64,000 nt of DNA from Kappaphycus alvarezii (GCA_002205965.3 NADL03000132.1:124001-188000); one strand, 5' to 3'; positions 49,331-62,809 are shown, counted from the stretch's first letter. Notes: generated by a model from the letters alone, not told the origin. Translations and numbers: made by a program.

Positions 49331-51029
49331 AATTATCCATTTCTTTGTGTACCCGAAACTATGCTGCGGTTGCACTTTCGCTTTGAATATCTCTATCCTG
49401 TTACAAATGCCCCAGATAATTCTATCCTCGCTGATTTGTCCCTATCACCATCCTTAACTAGTAGCTTACCATACCTATTGATAGCTATCGCGGCTATAAA
49501 CCTCCCGATATTGATTATCACCGCATATAATTCAGGGTTTCATTCGCAAAAAGTGGATATTAGCACAGGAACGAGCCTTCTTTCGCAAGAACTCGCAATG
49601 AATGCTTGGTAGCTTCTGTACTTCCTGTCCCGAGCTGTATTCAAGTAGTACAACATCCTAAAAGCTTTCAAAAATTGATGTGACAGTGAAGGACGGTTGA
49701 CGAAGCTGACATCAAAGAAAGTAGTCCTGCTGCAACTTCCCACCACCCGTATATCCGCTCGTACAAGTTAAAATATCTCGTGCTGCTTTAAAAAGGGATG
49801 AAAAGCGGCTTTAGTAAAGTTTAAAGGGTAAAGACCACCTTTAAATCGAGAATTTGGGCCCTTTGAGCAACATAAAAGCAATGTAGAAGGCATGAAAGCA
49901 ATATAGAAGGTGTTTGTCGTACATATCCAATTTTGTTTGCCAAAGAAGTCGTGATCATTGCGTCAAGGGATCGAATAATGGAATGAAGCAATAATTCCAG
50001 GATCACTGGGCAAAATTGCGTGAGCTTCGACATCTTTTTGTATCCCGGGGAATTAATTGCAGCACGCCCATTCCTTTAAACAAGAAAGTCAAATCGGCAA
50101 GGAAAACGCTTTTATCTAGTTTTTCCGCAGGACTTGTATTTTTACGGCCTTGTAGCTGGCTTTTACCTGTTTTTCGATGGTAGTGGAAATCTTTCATTAC
50201 TTTAATCTTGAAGAAAAATTCGTTATAGCCTAAATTTCCCAAAGAATAGCAACCTAGTAAAAAGCGTTTACCGTGTACCGACTCAGTTATAATGGAGAGA
50301 TTACTCTCTAAAGAATCAAATGGTACGCGTTTGGGGCAAGTTTTTTAAAAGGAATTCTCTCAGATAGGTGTCAGGCCAAGGGCCTTTTTGAGTCAACCTC
50401 TATTAAGCTTGAAAATGAAATAATACCATTTACGGGCCGAAATTCTATCCCTTTTAGTTTTTTTATGCTTTCCTTTTTCTTTCTGTTTTTATGAAAATAA
50501 ATTTCTGGATATTCCCTTTTCTCTCTTTTTATTTGTTCGCTTAGCTTCATCTTTGGCAATTATTTTCCCAAATTTCGATGTTTATTTGATATTTCTCTAC
50601 CTCAATATAATTATTATTGATCAGGACCCCTGTACATTATTATAGCCATAAATTATCCCTTTAAAGTCAGTCTCTATTAGTTTCCATGGCAAAATACTCA
50701 ATCTCACTTCATTTCTCCAGTAATATATCAATATGAGAGTGATGGCGCTTTTAAACCCGGCTGGTGCCTTTTAAAATTCATTCGTGCCGCCCAAAAATAG
50801 TTGAACAATTTTCATAGTTCTTTACAGACATCATTTATTGAATTAGCTCTACCTGACCAGTTTCTATATCTCAACATATTTTTGCACTCTTCTTATTCAC
50901 GCTACCCCCGCGGACCCGACTGATATAGACTAATTTCTCCGTGACCAGACGGGATTGCTCCTGACAGATCTCATTGCTCGGCATTTGGTCTAGATAGAAG
51001 CACAAGAGGTGGGTGTGTTCTAAATGGTT
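49331..51029. other. No recognised gene; possible Ty3 5' LTR at its right end
   Basis: Frames are short and show no domains. A lysine-rich minus-strand frame (50,371-50,559) is unremarkable. The right end leads into a TATATA motif near 51,040. Confidence 0.35.
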
Positions 51030-54000
51030 TCATCGAGGTAAGTATATATAGACTCAATGAACTGCTTCTCTGAAGAGATGGAAGCCAGATTTGGGGGTGA
51101 ACCTCAACGTAAAAGCTGTGATATCTCTCCGGCATCGAAGCAAAATACCAGAGCCGGCGGTTTTAGAAGTTTTGCGCATGCTCATAACAATTCTCAAGTA
51201 AACTAGAGCTCGTTTTTAGACTGCTTTGTTGAAGAAGAGGAATTTCAAGGAATCTTAGTCAAGCTTTGGGGATTAGACTTAAGTTCAACGAAATTTATGG
51301 GTCTCTGAGGATGATAGAAAGACCCTAAGGAAAGTCATGATTTGACAGCACTGCCGAGGTAGGTTTTCTTTTTTGCCATGAAAACGTACAGTAGTTTATT
51401 TCCTTTCGGGCTAAAAGAAGTAGGTCGGCATAGCGAAAGCTTTGGAAGACTTCCGCTCCAATCGAATCGCATATTCACGATTCTAGTCTCACCCGTTCGA
51501 GGTCAGTGCAATTGTCAATGGTTCGCTTCGACTCTCTCGCATATAATACTAAGAATAAAGTGGGAATCCTAGCAGAGAGAATCTCTCAAATGACCCTCAT
51601 GAAGCAGAACAAAATGGAACTTCAAGAAACGTTAGTCAGAACTTCTTCTTCGAAGCAGCAATGTAAAACGACTTTTCTTAATTTATTGAGACGTAGCAAG
51701 CACTTCAAGGTGCTAGAATAATCCGGAACGCAATCATAGATGCATGTTTTTGGCAGTTTGTGCCATTCCGAGGAAACCTGGTGGATTACAGCTCACAATA
51801 TGTAAGGGGCTGCACGTTGCCGAAAAAATGGACCAAAAAAAGATGAAAAGAAAGACGAAAAAGTGACCCTTGTTCATGGAAACCTTTTTGGCTACGATTC
51901 CTTAAGTAATGAAATAATCAATACTAAGAAAAGGATTTCATACAGTGAAACATTGCCGAATCGCCCGAGGTAGAAAGAACACATGGAATTAAAATTCTCA
52001 AAGCTCATATCATGTTACCGGAATGTTATTGCTACGCCTCGGACTCATCGGGAAAAGTCTTGAGGTTAAAATAACCCTAAACAGGTTAAGAACAAGACGA
52101 ATAGTAGCTGAGCAAGAAGATTCCGAATACATTGAATTCAAGAGTAAATAAGATAATGTATCCTAGTTTGGGAGCTTACAACCAATTACTGAGATGTGAC
52201 ATTTGGTCACCTTCTCTACGATGACGCCGGTGGTGCTTGCTTCGTTTGTTAGGAAATAAGATTACATCTTGAGTCACATTTGTCTCTGTTTCCTCTCTGC
52301 GCTTGCTGTTAATCGTTCAACTAGAGGTTTGCGGTACGGACTTATGAAAATAATTGACTTATAGAGCTATTCCTGATTTTATACCGGCAGATTTGCCCAG
52401 CTGAAACTCTTTACACAGACTTGAATCAAAGGAAGGTAAAAGTCGTAGATGGAGGTACATTTTCGTGTGTCGGTTCGTTCCTGAAGGTTACTACAACGTT
52501 GAGGAATCTTTTTGTCGAGCTATATTACCTATTTCTTTAGAATTACCAGTTCTGTCTCCTCATCAGCCTCCGAAAGCACTCTTCAATGCGTGTAAGTTTA
52601 GAATTCAAGACGCAGAGCTTCCGTCTCCAAATGGGAAGAGGCAATGTGATATTATTTTTGGAGCATTGCTCAAACGCCGAAGAAAAGCAGCTCCTGAGAG
52701 AAGAAGATATTGAAAAAAAAGAGCGAGACTTGAACCTGGATATCGATGCTGATTGCGCCTACAAAGATTTATCGGAGGAAGTACTAGTGCTCGATATCCG
52801 AGAAGATGCCAACGAAGTCGTAAGTAGGATAGTATGAGATCTAAATGCGACATTTGCAACAGCAGTAGGCAATAGAGACTTAGAAAACAGAAAGGAGAAA
52901 TGACAGGTATGCTTAGGTCACATCTATCTCACCTACACAGACAGACCTAAGGAGACATAAACACCGCGCCCCGTGACACGGGGATTGTCCCATGGACAAT
53001 CGATGAACTTCGATCTGTGATAGTACCGACGAAGCACTCATTCGAGCTGAAGGATACACGACTCGCAATTACCGTCGAGACTGTCGCATGCCCCATCGTC
53101 ACAAACCGCCGGCTCGTAGAGAGATCGACAGCATTTTAGACGCAAAAATATCACACCTGCGTATTCGTCATGGTCTTTTCCCGTCGTAGTGGTTACAAGG
53201 GAAGGAAGAAAGACCCCGTCTACTTGTGTATTACCGCACGCTGACAGGAAGATGAAAGCGATCGTTGGCTGTTACCGAAAATGAGAGAGACTTCGACAAT
53301 ATGAGAGGTATTTCAATTATTACTATTCTCGATCTATATGCTGATTATTGGAAAATCAGAATGAGCGAGGAGTGCAAGTAAATGATTACATTTCCATGTC
53401 GCTTCGGTAACTTCAAGCTCGGAGTGATACCTTTCGGATTGATGAACGAACCCTCTATTTTCCTTGAATGATGGATCAGAGTGAGGGGGCATCTTGCTCG
53501 CCCGGATGTATTTGCATGACTTCATTGTGTTCTATTTAACGTAAAAGAAGCACCTGGAACACGTTCGTGTATCTTTAAGCAATGTAGCAGTCTAAGTTAA
53601 AGTTAAAGGTCAAGAAGTGCAATTTTGCAAGTAAGTTTGTCAAATTACTTCGATATTACGTCGAAAAAAGGTTTCAATGTCGTTAAGGAGAAGATTAAGG
53701 CTGTCAAGGACGCACCAATACCGACAAATACAACAAAGGTACGAATTATTCTTATCGTGGCAGGATGCTATCGGCACTTCATTAAGAAATGTCTGGAGAA
53801 ATAGCATTTTTGCATGCCCCTACATCGAAAAAATGGTATTTCACTTGACAAAAAAATATGAAAGGAGCTGTGGACTCTCAAAAAGAGACTTTCTTCAACA
53901 CCCACCCTCGCGTTTACGGATTTCGAAGCACCCTTTTTCGTCAAGACCGATGCTTCCAACGTCCCCATAGCATAGATAAATTCTCATAAAGATTATAGAA

Positions 54001-55650
54001 AGATTCATTTGCTGCAGTACGCAATTCCAACTATGAAAGATGATGAGAGAAGATATTTCATATGTGAAAGAAAGACCTTAGCAGTTATGGTCGCGTTGCA
54101 CTAGTTTGGTGCCTACTACCTGTCCTCTGAGGCATCAAACTGATAACTGACCCTAAGAGCTCCGCTACGCATTCAAGAAGAATTAATTCAATCGATCAAT
54201 GGAAAGTTTACAGGTTGGATATAATTCCTGACAGGAGTATGAGTGCAAGGTCGAGTATCGGCCAGTCTCTGGTAATAGGGCCGCCAAATACCTGTTATGC
54301 GTGGTGCCTGAAAAGTTGCAGACTCCCTTAAAATATTATCATAATGAAGGAGAGCTCATCTAAGCCGGTAAAGTTGCTTATAAGTAGTTTTTTTTGGAGT
54401 ATGGAGTAGTTTCTAGTATACATAACCTTTATCTTTATTGATGAGATATATACGCGGATGATAAGGAGAAACTCCAATCTATCAGATGTTCGTACAAATT
54501 TTTTTTGTGTGAAAGCTCGCTTCTGAGACGATTAAACTGGTTTCACGTCTATCTCATCTATCAAGTTTGGAGCTTCGGTACTCTACTCTTTCTTAGATGA
54601 TATTGGGCACTATAACAAGAAATCGACAAATAAATTTGTCCTTGAACGCTATTGGTCGCCGTAGATTCATCAAGAATTTCACGTATATGTGAAATGTTGC
54701 ACAAGGGTCATAAGACAAGATCACTGCTCCCGTAACGAACTACTATGAGTATCTCCCTAGCAAACATGTTTGAGGCCTACTAAATCGACTTCGCTGGACC
54801 GTTACCAATATAAAAGAACGGGAGAAGATTCCTACCGCCTATCATTGAACACCTTGCAGATTGGTCCTTCGCAGCCGCCACCGAAGATTTGTCCGCCAAA
54901 GTCATCGATAAATTTATCGAGACCGAAACTATATCTTTGTTTTACCCCAAAAGGCAATCGTTTCGTATGAGTTGGGCTTTTCCACAGCTAATGAGCTCCT
55001 TTATTGTACGAAAAAACATACTCTCAGGTGGCCAACAGTTTTGGCTTATGCGCTGATGTCAGAAGGGCGTGCTGCGCTTTGTTGCGAGCTTTGTTGCGCA
55101 CCATAAACACAGTACTGATGAAGATAGCCTTTCAAAACGAATCGAGTGAGAACTATGTGTTCCCAGTGTCTTATTCGGGTACCTTCACCGATACCTTCGG
55201 TCTTTCTCATCATGATTCGAGCTGATATTCGGGTTAATTTCTCCCATGGCTCCGACGGACCCTGTGTCTTTGTTATCTAACGCTCCCACTACCATTGCCG
55301 AATCGAACTACACTCAGCTCTATCAGTGCGTTCGAAGCGAATAAACGTTCAAGTGAGATAATTTGAGTACGTAAATGTCGCCAAATCGACAAAAATTCGA
55401 AGTTAGGCGCTTTGTTCTTGTTACACATGGGCAGATCCTGACTTCTATTACGAAATGGGTAACGTCCCATCCCGGATGTTATGAACCGTGTCATATATGG
55501 AAGGTTTCCCACCGGCGTTACTGGCTGATTCGGTAATGTGTCCGTCATTCTCATCAAGCTATTTGTTCTAGTATATTGATTCCATATTCTCTAAGGCCAA
55601 TCCATCTAAAAACCTAGGCTCCACTGATAGGACACGTTCGAGTTCTTAGT
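51030..55650 (+). mobile_element. Ty3-type LTR retrotransposon fossil
   Basis: A promoter-like TATATATAG near 51,040 and a possible primer-binding site (CCAGAGCC, about 51.15 kb) precede a gag-like stretch. Pol parts appear in Ty3 order: RT from about 52.95 to 53.65 kb (RFGNFKLGVIPFGLMNEPSI, a catalytic YLHD-type box, LKVKKCNFASKFVKLL), RNase H near 53.9-54.2 kb (TDFEAP-like and KTDASNVP), and integrase near 54.6-55.2 kb. RT preceding integrase defines Ty3 rather than Copia. It is broken throughout, with many breaks, and appears to be old. The 3' LTR was not identified. Confidence 0.8.
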
Positions 55651-55739
55651 CGTATCTGTTATTTTGTTATTTTTCTTTGTATTTTCGAAGATTATGTGTA
55701 TTTGAATACGAATTTGAGGGTTATTTCTATGGCACGTTG

Positions 55740-56755
55740 CATAAACAGTTTAATTGAGGTACTTTGTCGGGATCAGACATACTTAGAACCATCTATCCCA
55801 AGAAGGAGGTGTTGCAAGTGACAAAAATGCTCTCATGGTTTATTTGAGCAAACAAAAAGAGGTGGCAAAGGACAACAGTTGAGAGGGCTACGAGAAAGTA
55901 TATAAAGGGAAAGATCTACCAATGATGCTCTTCGACCATCATATGAAGAATGGTTCTAGGGCCTAGAATTGACCCTCAACTTCCTACTACTCGGAATTTC
56001 GCTCGAAGTTGTCTGCCAACTTGTTTGACCTCCGAAAGAGGAAGCAGTTTAATCAGCTTATACAGACTTTTTTTGTTAATCTAGAAGTCTCAAAGAAACA
56101 TACTAAGAACAATAAAATGCATCAAGATGAACATTGAACGAGAAAGACTAATAGCAGATATTATCATGATAAATACCTAGATTTATTCCCTAATATCTTA
56201 GTTTTCTAGATCAGATCAAAACAATTCCTCCAAAATATCCATTCCTCCCAAAAAGTCCCCACAATTATCTTCGAACGGCTTAAAAATCTCCATTTTCTCC
56301 TGGGAACTATCCAAACTACTTAAGATGCCCCCATTCGGTTCCAAAGTCGCGACCACCTGACCTATACTCCCAACTATTCGAGAACTTTCCATTGTACCTC
56401 CCCCTCATGCTCCTCTTCCTCCTCTTCATCCTTCTTTTCCTCTTTCTCTACCTCCTCATCTGCCTCTTTGCCTCCTCAAAGCAATGCCGGCGTACCCACT
56501 CCCGAACGCGTTCCCGGTCCATTCTTCTACAGTTGTCGTCATAACCCGTTGGTCCGTTGTCCATCAGGGCCAGCGCGTTGAGGGGGCGGTGGCCTCAGGA
56601 TGATTTGTGGTAAAGGACGGGCGGAGGTTGGTCATGTTGAGGGCAAAAAAGGGGTAAGCCGAGAAGTTAGTTGATGGTGCGGGGTTTTCCTAAACGACGT
56701 CGATTTCGAACTTTAAATAGGGCTTCGCCTTCGAAAAGTTTCACGAATTTGGACG
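55740..56755 (-). repeat. LTR-like repeat, copy B (left arm of a 1-kb inverted repeat)
   Basis: It matches 57,985-59,110 in inverted orientation over its length, at about 75-80% by eye, and copy A (16,770-17,036) directly. In the minus orientation it reads promoter-like sequence, then a leader, as in copy C. It is probably an old LTR plus leader of a Ty3-like family. Confidence 0.6.
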
Positions 56756-57984
56756 AATTAAAAAATGAGGGAATGCTGCAACTTTGAGTTTGCATGCAAT
56801 CAGGACAATAACTAAAAATCTGCTTGATAAAATATCGGGCCTGAATTTGCGGAACGAAGCGGATCACGAGTCGAAAGATTTTTTTTTGAAAAAGAGGATC
56901 AAAATGCTTAAAGACAAAATGGAAATGTTGTTTCACATTAGTTTGGATTCATGGGGAAAATTCTGTTCGATATTTTGTTCGTAAAAGAGAACTCGTAGGA
57001 AGAGTCTTTTTTGAAAACTCATGGGAAGGAGAAGACAGAAGTTTGTGGAGAGGAACCCTCTCATACAGAATTGACCGTTTTTGTAAAAACGCGGCTATCG
57101 GTCACTTCATAGAAAGAGAAAAGTGAAGATGAACATTCCGGCTTGTTGAAATTTCGCAAGAACTTTGACGATGAAATCGCATAAAGGCCGTTAAAATGAA
57201 AAATATAGATTCCCTAATGCCTGCAGGAAGAATATGACACCAACTCTTTGACGCCTTCGCCGTAAAACGCTTTCCAGGGCCGATAGACCTTTTGGATAAC
57301 TGTTCCCAGCCATTTAAAATTCTCTTTTTGCCAAGAGTATCAGAGGCTTGGAACTGTACAGAACTGAGGAAAGAAGGAAGCTGAAATGTCACCTAAGACT
57401 ACTTTACGTAGGTCATCTATTCGCAAAAAATCCGCCGGACAAAGGAGACCATCATTTCAAGTGAAGCACTCATTCCCGAAGTTTTCTGCTCCATTATTCT
57501 CGCAATGCTTAGGTTTGAGTACCGTCGTATCTCTGAAAAAGTCCCGCATGTCCTCTTCACAGTTTTCATTGGCCTTCTGGGTGAGCTTGACTTGTTTCCC
57601 GCTATTAATCTTGTCTCTTTTTTGTCTTTTTTCGTAGAGGGTCTGCTCTATCGACAGAGGATACCTACTCAGAGCCAAAATCTCACAAACATCTCACAAG
57701 TTTCCATTATATTTGCCTTCTGTTCGTTTTCCACCATGCAGCTGAATGTAGGTGTGCAGGTCCGGCAGGTTTTAGCCTATCTAAACCGACACTGATGAGC
57801 GCAAATTCGCACACGAAAAAAATTTAGAAGAGGACCAAAATTGTATACAGTATCGGAATTTGGAAGATATTTTTACAGTTTCTGAATTTGCAAGATATTT
57901 TTAATTTGGATGAGTGTCACAAAATCATGAGTTGATTTTTTTATTTTAAGAACCTATGCCATTAATAGGTGTCATTACTGTACA
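56756..57984. other. Spacer between inverted LTR-like repeats
   Basis: A minus-strand frame at 57,457-57,678 (KKRQKRDKINSGK-like, lysine- and asparagine-rich) and one at 57,102-57,392 look protein-like but match no family known to me. The last 150 bp (57.83-57.98 kb) are AT-rich with a tandem-like repeat (TTTGGAAGATATTTTTA, TTTGCAAGATATTTTTA). Confidence 0.35.
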
Positions 57985-59110
57985 TGTCCAAGATCGTCTT
58001 ACTTTTCGAAGACGTCGCAGTATTAAAGTTCGAAATCGACGTCGTTGAGGCAACCCCCCGCCATCAACTACCTCATCAGCCCACCCTTCTTTTGGCCCTT
58101 AACATGACCAATTTACGCCCTTCCCTCACCATCACCAAGTCATCCCGAGGCCGTCGTCCACTCAACGCTTGGGCACTGATGGAAAATGGTCCAACTGACT
58201 ACGATGATTACTGCAGAAGGTTGGACCGGGAACGCGTTCAGGAGTGGGTCCGCCGCAACAGCTTCGAGCAGGCAGAAGATACAGAGAAGGAAGAGGAAGC
58301 AGAGGAGGAAGAAGAGTAGGACTGCGTGGATCCGAGGGAGCCACGTGTGTATAACGGTGGGGGGCTCCCATGGAGAATGAAGGGAGACTGAGGGAGAAAT
58401 TGTGACCTCTGACTCTTCTGACGAAGATGAAGAGAGGAGTGAAGAGGAGGATGAGGGGAAGGGAAACTTGGAAAGTGCTGGATTAGTGGGGAAGGAGCCA
58501 AAAAAATATGGACCAAATGGTCCCGACTCTGGAACCCGATGGGGGCGTCCTCAGTGATCTAGATATTTCGCAGGAAAAAATGGAGAATTCTAGGCCGTTC
58601 GCGGATATTTGTGTGGACTGCCTGGATGGGATGGATATTTTGGGGAACTGTTTGGCTCTGAAAGAGAGGATTAACATATTAAGGAAAGAATCTAGATATT
58701 TATCCTGATAGTGTCTGCTGTTAGTCTTTCTCGCTCACACGATTCCATTTGGTGCATTTTACGGTTCTTAGTATGTTTCTGTGAGACTTTAGGGTTAGCC
58801 AAAAAGTCTATATAAGCTGAGTAAACTGCTTCCTCATGGCGAGGTCAAGCAAGTTAGCAGACAACTTCAAGTCAAGCTCCGAGTAGTAGGGGGTTGAGAG
58901 TCAACTTCAGACCCAAGAAACATTTTTCCTAAGCTGGTCCCAGAGCATCAGTGGTAGACCCTGCTCCTTCCATACTTGCTTGTAGCCCTCTCAACTCTCT
59001 TCCATATACACTCCTTTTTGTTCGTTCAACTATACCCCGGTAGCACTTTTGTCGCTTGCAACATCTCCTTCTCGGGTAGTTGGTTCTGAGTATCTCTTCT
59101 CCCAACGATT
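57985..59110 (+). repeat. LTR-like repeat, copy C (right arm of a 1-kb inverted repeat)
   Basis: The order on the plus strand is: an acidic small frame (58,104-58,319), purine-rich sequence, a TATATAAG motif near 58,812, and then a possible primer-binding site CTGGTCCCAGAGC near 58,934. A similar TATA-plus-AACTGCTTC block lies at about 51.04 kb ahead of the Ty3 gag. This supports an LTR plus leader of a Ty3-like element. Confidence 0.6.
58104..58319 (+). CDS. Small protein inside LTR-like repeat, Glu-rich tail
   Basis: This is an ATG-started 71-codon frame with a basic N-terminal half (TNLRPSLTITKSSRGRRPLN), a tyrosine/aspartate stretch (GPTDYDDYCRRLDRERVQEW) and a run of glutamates at the end. 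Related sequence sits in the other arm (copy B) on the opposite strand, where it is less intact. No domain is known. It may be a genuine small gene captured with the repeat or part of an element's untranslated region, and it is treated as part of a fossil element. Confidence 0.3.
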   Translation: MTNLRPSLTITKSSRGRRPLNAWALMENGPTDYDDYCRRLDRERVQEWVRRNSFEQAEDTEKEEEAEEEEE

Positions 59111-59829
59111 TAACCCTATCAAACACCACAGTACGGGAATAGAGAGACAAGGAGGCAAACGCGAGAGGGAGGTCGATTGGGTAGAGTGAGGTGTTCAAAT
59201 CCGTTGGTGTGCTCTCCGAGCTCAGAAAATATAATGCACCCGGGATACAGTTTGGATGCGGTTTGGTGTTGCGTGCAAGTGCTAGAGGGAAACTTTTGGG
59301 TATTTTAAGAATTGGGAAGTATTGTCATTACATGTAGCCAGCCCTGCAATGGAACGTTTTTCGAAGGTTCGAGGCATTCTTCTACAGTGACAGTCGGCGT
59401 TGGCAGTAACTTTTGACGCTGCTTGTCTTCTGGTTGGCACCCCATCAACTTTCTGGTAGACTGCTGCTGGTGCGACCATTCGGCAGCAATGATTTGTACA
59501 TTGCTCCCACCATAAATACATGTACAGTATTTAATATAACATTCCGAATTATTAGTCCAAACGGACTACAGCCATTCCATACATCCCAATAAAGAAAACC
59601 CACTTTTCCCCCTTTCCTGAAGTGAAGCCACATGCTCCATTAGGGATTGAGGTAGGCTGTAAATGGGGAGTTAATTTACTGTGGTAGATATGTGGGTTGG
59701 TATCCAGTAAATTTGTACCAGAGCGTAGATATCGTATCATTGTCAAGCCAATTGCGAAACCGTACGATGCGTCGAAAGAGATTGAGGTAGGTGAGGGTGA
59801 GCTTTCAGAGTACGAGGTTAGCAGCGTAG
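59111..59829. other. No recognised gene
   Basis: Short frames only (up to 79 codons, minus strand). Nothing recognisable on either strand. Confidence 0.45.
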
Positions 59830-60175
59830 CCGCATGAGCCTAGAAAACAGGCCGCAGTCCGGCCATCAGTGAGGCAGCTTTGGACTGTAATGCTGCTGCG
59901 GCATGCCTTCCTGGAGGGAGTAAATGTGGGGTGATTTAATATTTGAAAGATATGGTCAGTTGTGGCCCGGGATATACTACAGGAAGCCCAGTAATACCTC
60001 TTAAATTACGCTGAAAAGCCGGCTCAAGGCCCCCAGCAGACAGGCTGCGTTGGACATTACGGTCGTGGCAGTTGCCTCTGAGTAAGTACCGCACGGACCT
60101 TACCATATGCCTCCATCGCCCTAAAAGTCACGTTCCGCGCGACGTCGGTTAGCACCCTATAAGCGTCCGGATGCC
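59830..60175 (+). repeat. Two tandem diverged repeat units (relatives in the core)
   Basis: Unit 1 (about 59,830-59,920) and unit 2 (about 60,000-60,175) share a GCC-rich block, then TTGGAC and a GC(T/A)G-rich stretch. Unit 2 also matches 31,770-31,960 with GGCTCAAGGCC, TGCGTTGGA and GTCACGTTCC. Confidence 0.45.
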
Positions 60176-61212
60176 ACCTCCGAGAGTAGATACAGGAATA
60201 GGCAAGAGCTTATTTCTCACGAAGGTTGCAATAAAGGACTCAGATCTTCCATGCTTCCTGGAGGGTGAATGGTACAATATAATTTTCCATATTGGTGTGC
60301 TTTTTACTGTGCTACTGAAGACTCGCGCGACTAGACAAAAGTTGGGTAATTTTAATATTTATACTACTATTTCTACGGTGTGCAAAGAAAAAGTGTGATA
60401 GCCGCATATTCCCAAGCGCGCCGGTACGTATAACCGGCTGCGCAGGACGGCACCCGAAACGGAGGGTGGGACATTACAAAAAATTATCAACTTCACCCCT
60501 CTCTTCAATGGTCATTCCATTCGATACCTTTACCATCCCCCGCCATCTTGCTGAGGATCCAGCGATGAGCACGATGGGCAATGATGTTTTCAACTGTGCA
60601 ATACTGCTCGACATGTTCGGGGCGTATGTACCCGTACTTTCTGAGATGGGTTGCAGGAGGCGCAAAACGCAACAATACATTACATACATACCACCAAGGT
60701 AATGAACAACAGTCCACCGTTTCCCTTACTCTACTGAATTAGTTGCTTTATGCAATATATAAATCATGCCAAACGCGTATAATGAGCTGTCATGCAAGGC
60801 GCATTCCAAAAGTAAAACACCCAATCCTTCCCCCAGTTTTTCACAAAGTGTTCCACTCATCAACGCAGCGTGCCTTTACAAAAGCAGCGTGCAAATCTTG
60901 TAAGCCCGTTGAGGCAGCTGAGGACCACTAGTTTCAGCGCTCCCACAAATGCAATCTATTGTTGTACAATATAGAGGTTAAGCATTACGTTTCTGTCCCT
61001 TGTGCATCCCAAGCACCACAACAGAATACACACAAACCTTCACATCCCTGCGTTGCATTGACAAAGACGCAACAAATCTCTCAAGCAGGGCCCATGTATG
61101 GAAGTCATGACAAAAGTAAACTGCGCACCTCCTCCATCCTGGGGAAATTTTGGCTTATTTTAATGTATGGAAAATGTGGATGGTTGTATCTACGCCGCTC
61201 AGAGCGTTGTGC

Positions 61213-61232
61213 AGTGTACTGTACAGTACACT
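61213..61232. other. 20-bp perfect palindrome
   Basis: AGTGTACTGTACAGTACACT is self-complementary and rich in GTAC, like the cluster in the LTR-like block at 45.3 kb. Confidence 0.7.
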
Positions 61233-61263
61233 ACAAATTATATCAACAAAGATTTGCTCATAA

Positions 61264-61288
61264 TCAAGCCCCGTCTGTAGGGGCTTGA
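61264..61288. other. 9-bp GC-rich hairpin
   Basis: TCAAGCCCC pairs with GGGGCTTGA across a 7-nt loop. Its function is unknown. It has no T-run, so it does not read as a bacterial-type terminator. Confidence 0.6.
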
Positions 61289-62809
61289 CTTTGGGATCGA
61301 CATCATCTTCCATGCATTAAAATAACCCAAAAATTCCTCTTTGGGATCGTGACATTGCAGGAATACTACCAAAAAGTTTCACTACATACTGTACAGTAGA
61401 CTAAAAATCGTGCCCTACGCAACGAGAAAAGCCACTCATTTTCCACAAGTCGTCATCTCACTCTGTAACGCCACAATTCTATTTTTGTCAGACTTGGCAA
61501 CACAGGCTGCACCAGCGGCACAATTCAAAACTCTCCCCTCTGCCACATTCAATGGCAGTTTGGCCAGAGCGGTGAGTAGGGGAAGCTTGTGTTATTTTAC
61601 TGTTGATCGCCCACTCTGCAAGTGTCAGACGACGAATTAAACTACCCTATCACTCTCCCCTTTTACAGTTTGATACAGCATAAAGCCTGTTGATTCCCAT
61701 GAATCGATTGCTGCAGCGTTCCAATGGGGAAATAGGGCGTATATTTACTGTGAGAGTCCGCAGCCTGAGAACCGAAGAGCAGTTGCTTTACAGTCAAGTA
61801 GCTGCCCATGCTGTGATCCATGTACCGCAATACAAAACGCACAACCTGATTGAGTGCCTCTGTCATTGACTACTCTTTTACCTTTCAAACCTATTCCACA
61901 TCGCACTGTACCCTCGTCGCATGAGCCCTGTCCAAATATCGAGTCGCACCTTGCACGGTGTTGACTGAAACCTCAGTCACGTTGGATATAACTCAAATCA
62001 TATAGTCTGCCTGCAGTACAGGAAAGGAACGGGGTCTAGTTGAGTAACCCCGGGGCACCTTTTATTTCCACCCCCGGACTATCACACTACAATGCGCTGC
62101 GAACATGACGTTTCATCCAGTCAATACTGAACCCATTAGCAAATCGACCGTCATTCAACGAGACGCAATGGGCATGGCAACTGGTTTGCACGGATTCCAA
62201 TAGAGCTACGTCACCTAAACCTGTCTTACCTCTCAGTCAGCAGTCCCCCGATCACTTTCGCTGCTCTGGACTCGACGCCTGCTTTCTTCACTTCGAAATG
62301 CGTGAATGTTCCGCCTCCGCACTGTGTTACTTCTTGGGCCTCACGTTATGCGCAATTCATGTCACGGTTGAAAATCATCTATCGTGCTTTCGTCAGGTCC
62401 ATGTTATCTTTTCATTCACTCCTCCCTGATCGAGTGTATATCGCGCTTCGGCTAAAGTGAGAGTACTGTTTCCCCGTTTTGGAGCTGAGACAAACAAGTA
62501 CAATTCAGCAGCATCGTATAGGCCAATCATGAATCTTGTGACGCAATTTTTAACTCCCAGCTCAGTCCTTGCTATCGACCGAGTCGAGATCCCCGCCACA
62601 CTGCCAATACCCTCCCTCACCATGTCTTTCCCTGGTATCTTTGTTATTTTAAGATATTCCGTTATCTTCACGTCTCATCTCGTACCATTCTCCAACATCT
62701 ACAACACCATTTAAACAAACTCCTTCGCTCTCAACCAGACTGTCTCGTCCATAGCTTCCACCCATTGGTCGTAAAACACCCTTCGATAAATCCTATCTGC
62801 TCCACCCCC

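Larger units (their letters stand above)
60176..62764. other. Gene-poor region upstream of the haloperoxidase
   Basis: GC is higher than on the left side of the window. Frames reach 109 codons (60,959-61,288) but lack domains. A palindrome and a hairpin lie at 61.21-61.29 kb. C/T-rich sequence precedes the haloperoxidase start, as might be expected of a promoter or 5' UTR, but no TATA motif was assigned. Confidence 0.45.

Noticed and set aside
55740-56100. Copy B as the 3' LTR of the Ty3 element ending near 55.65 kb
   Set aside because: Its promoter-like and primer-site-like features point the opposite way to the Ty3 element, so it is a separate inverted copy.
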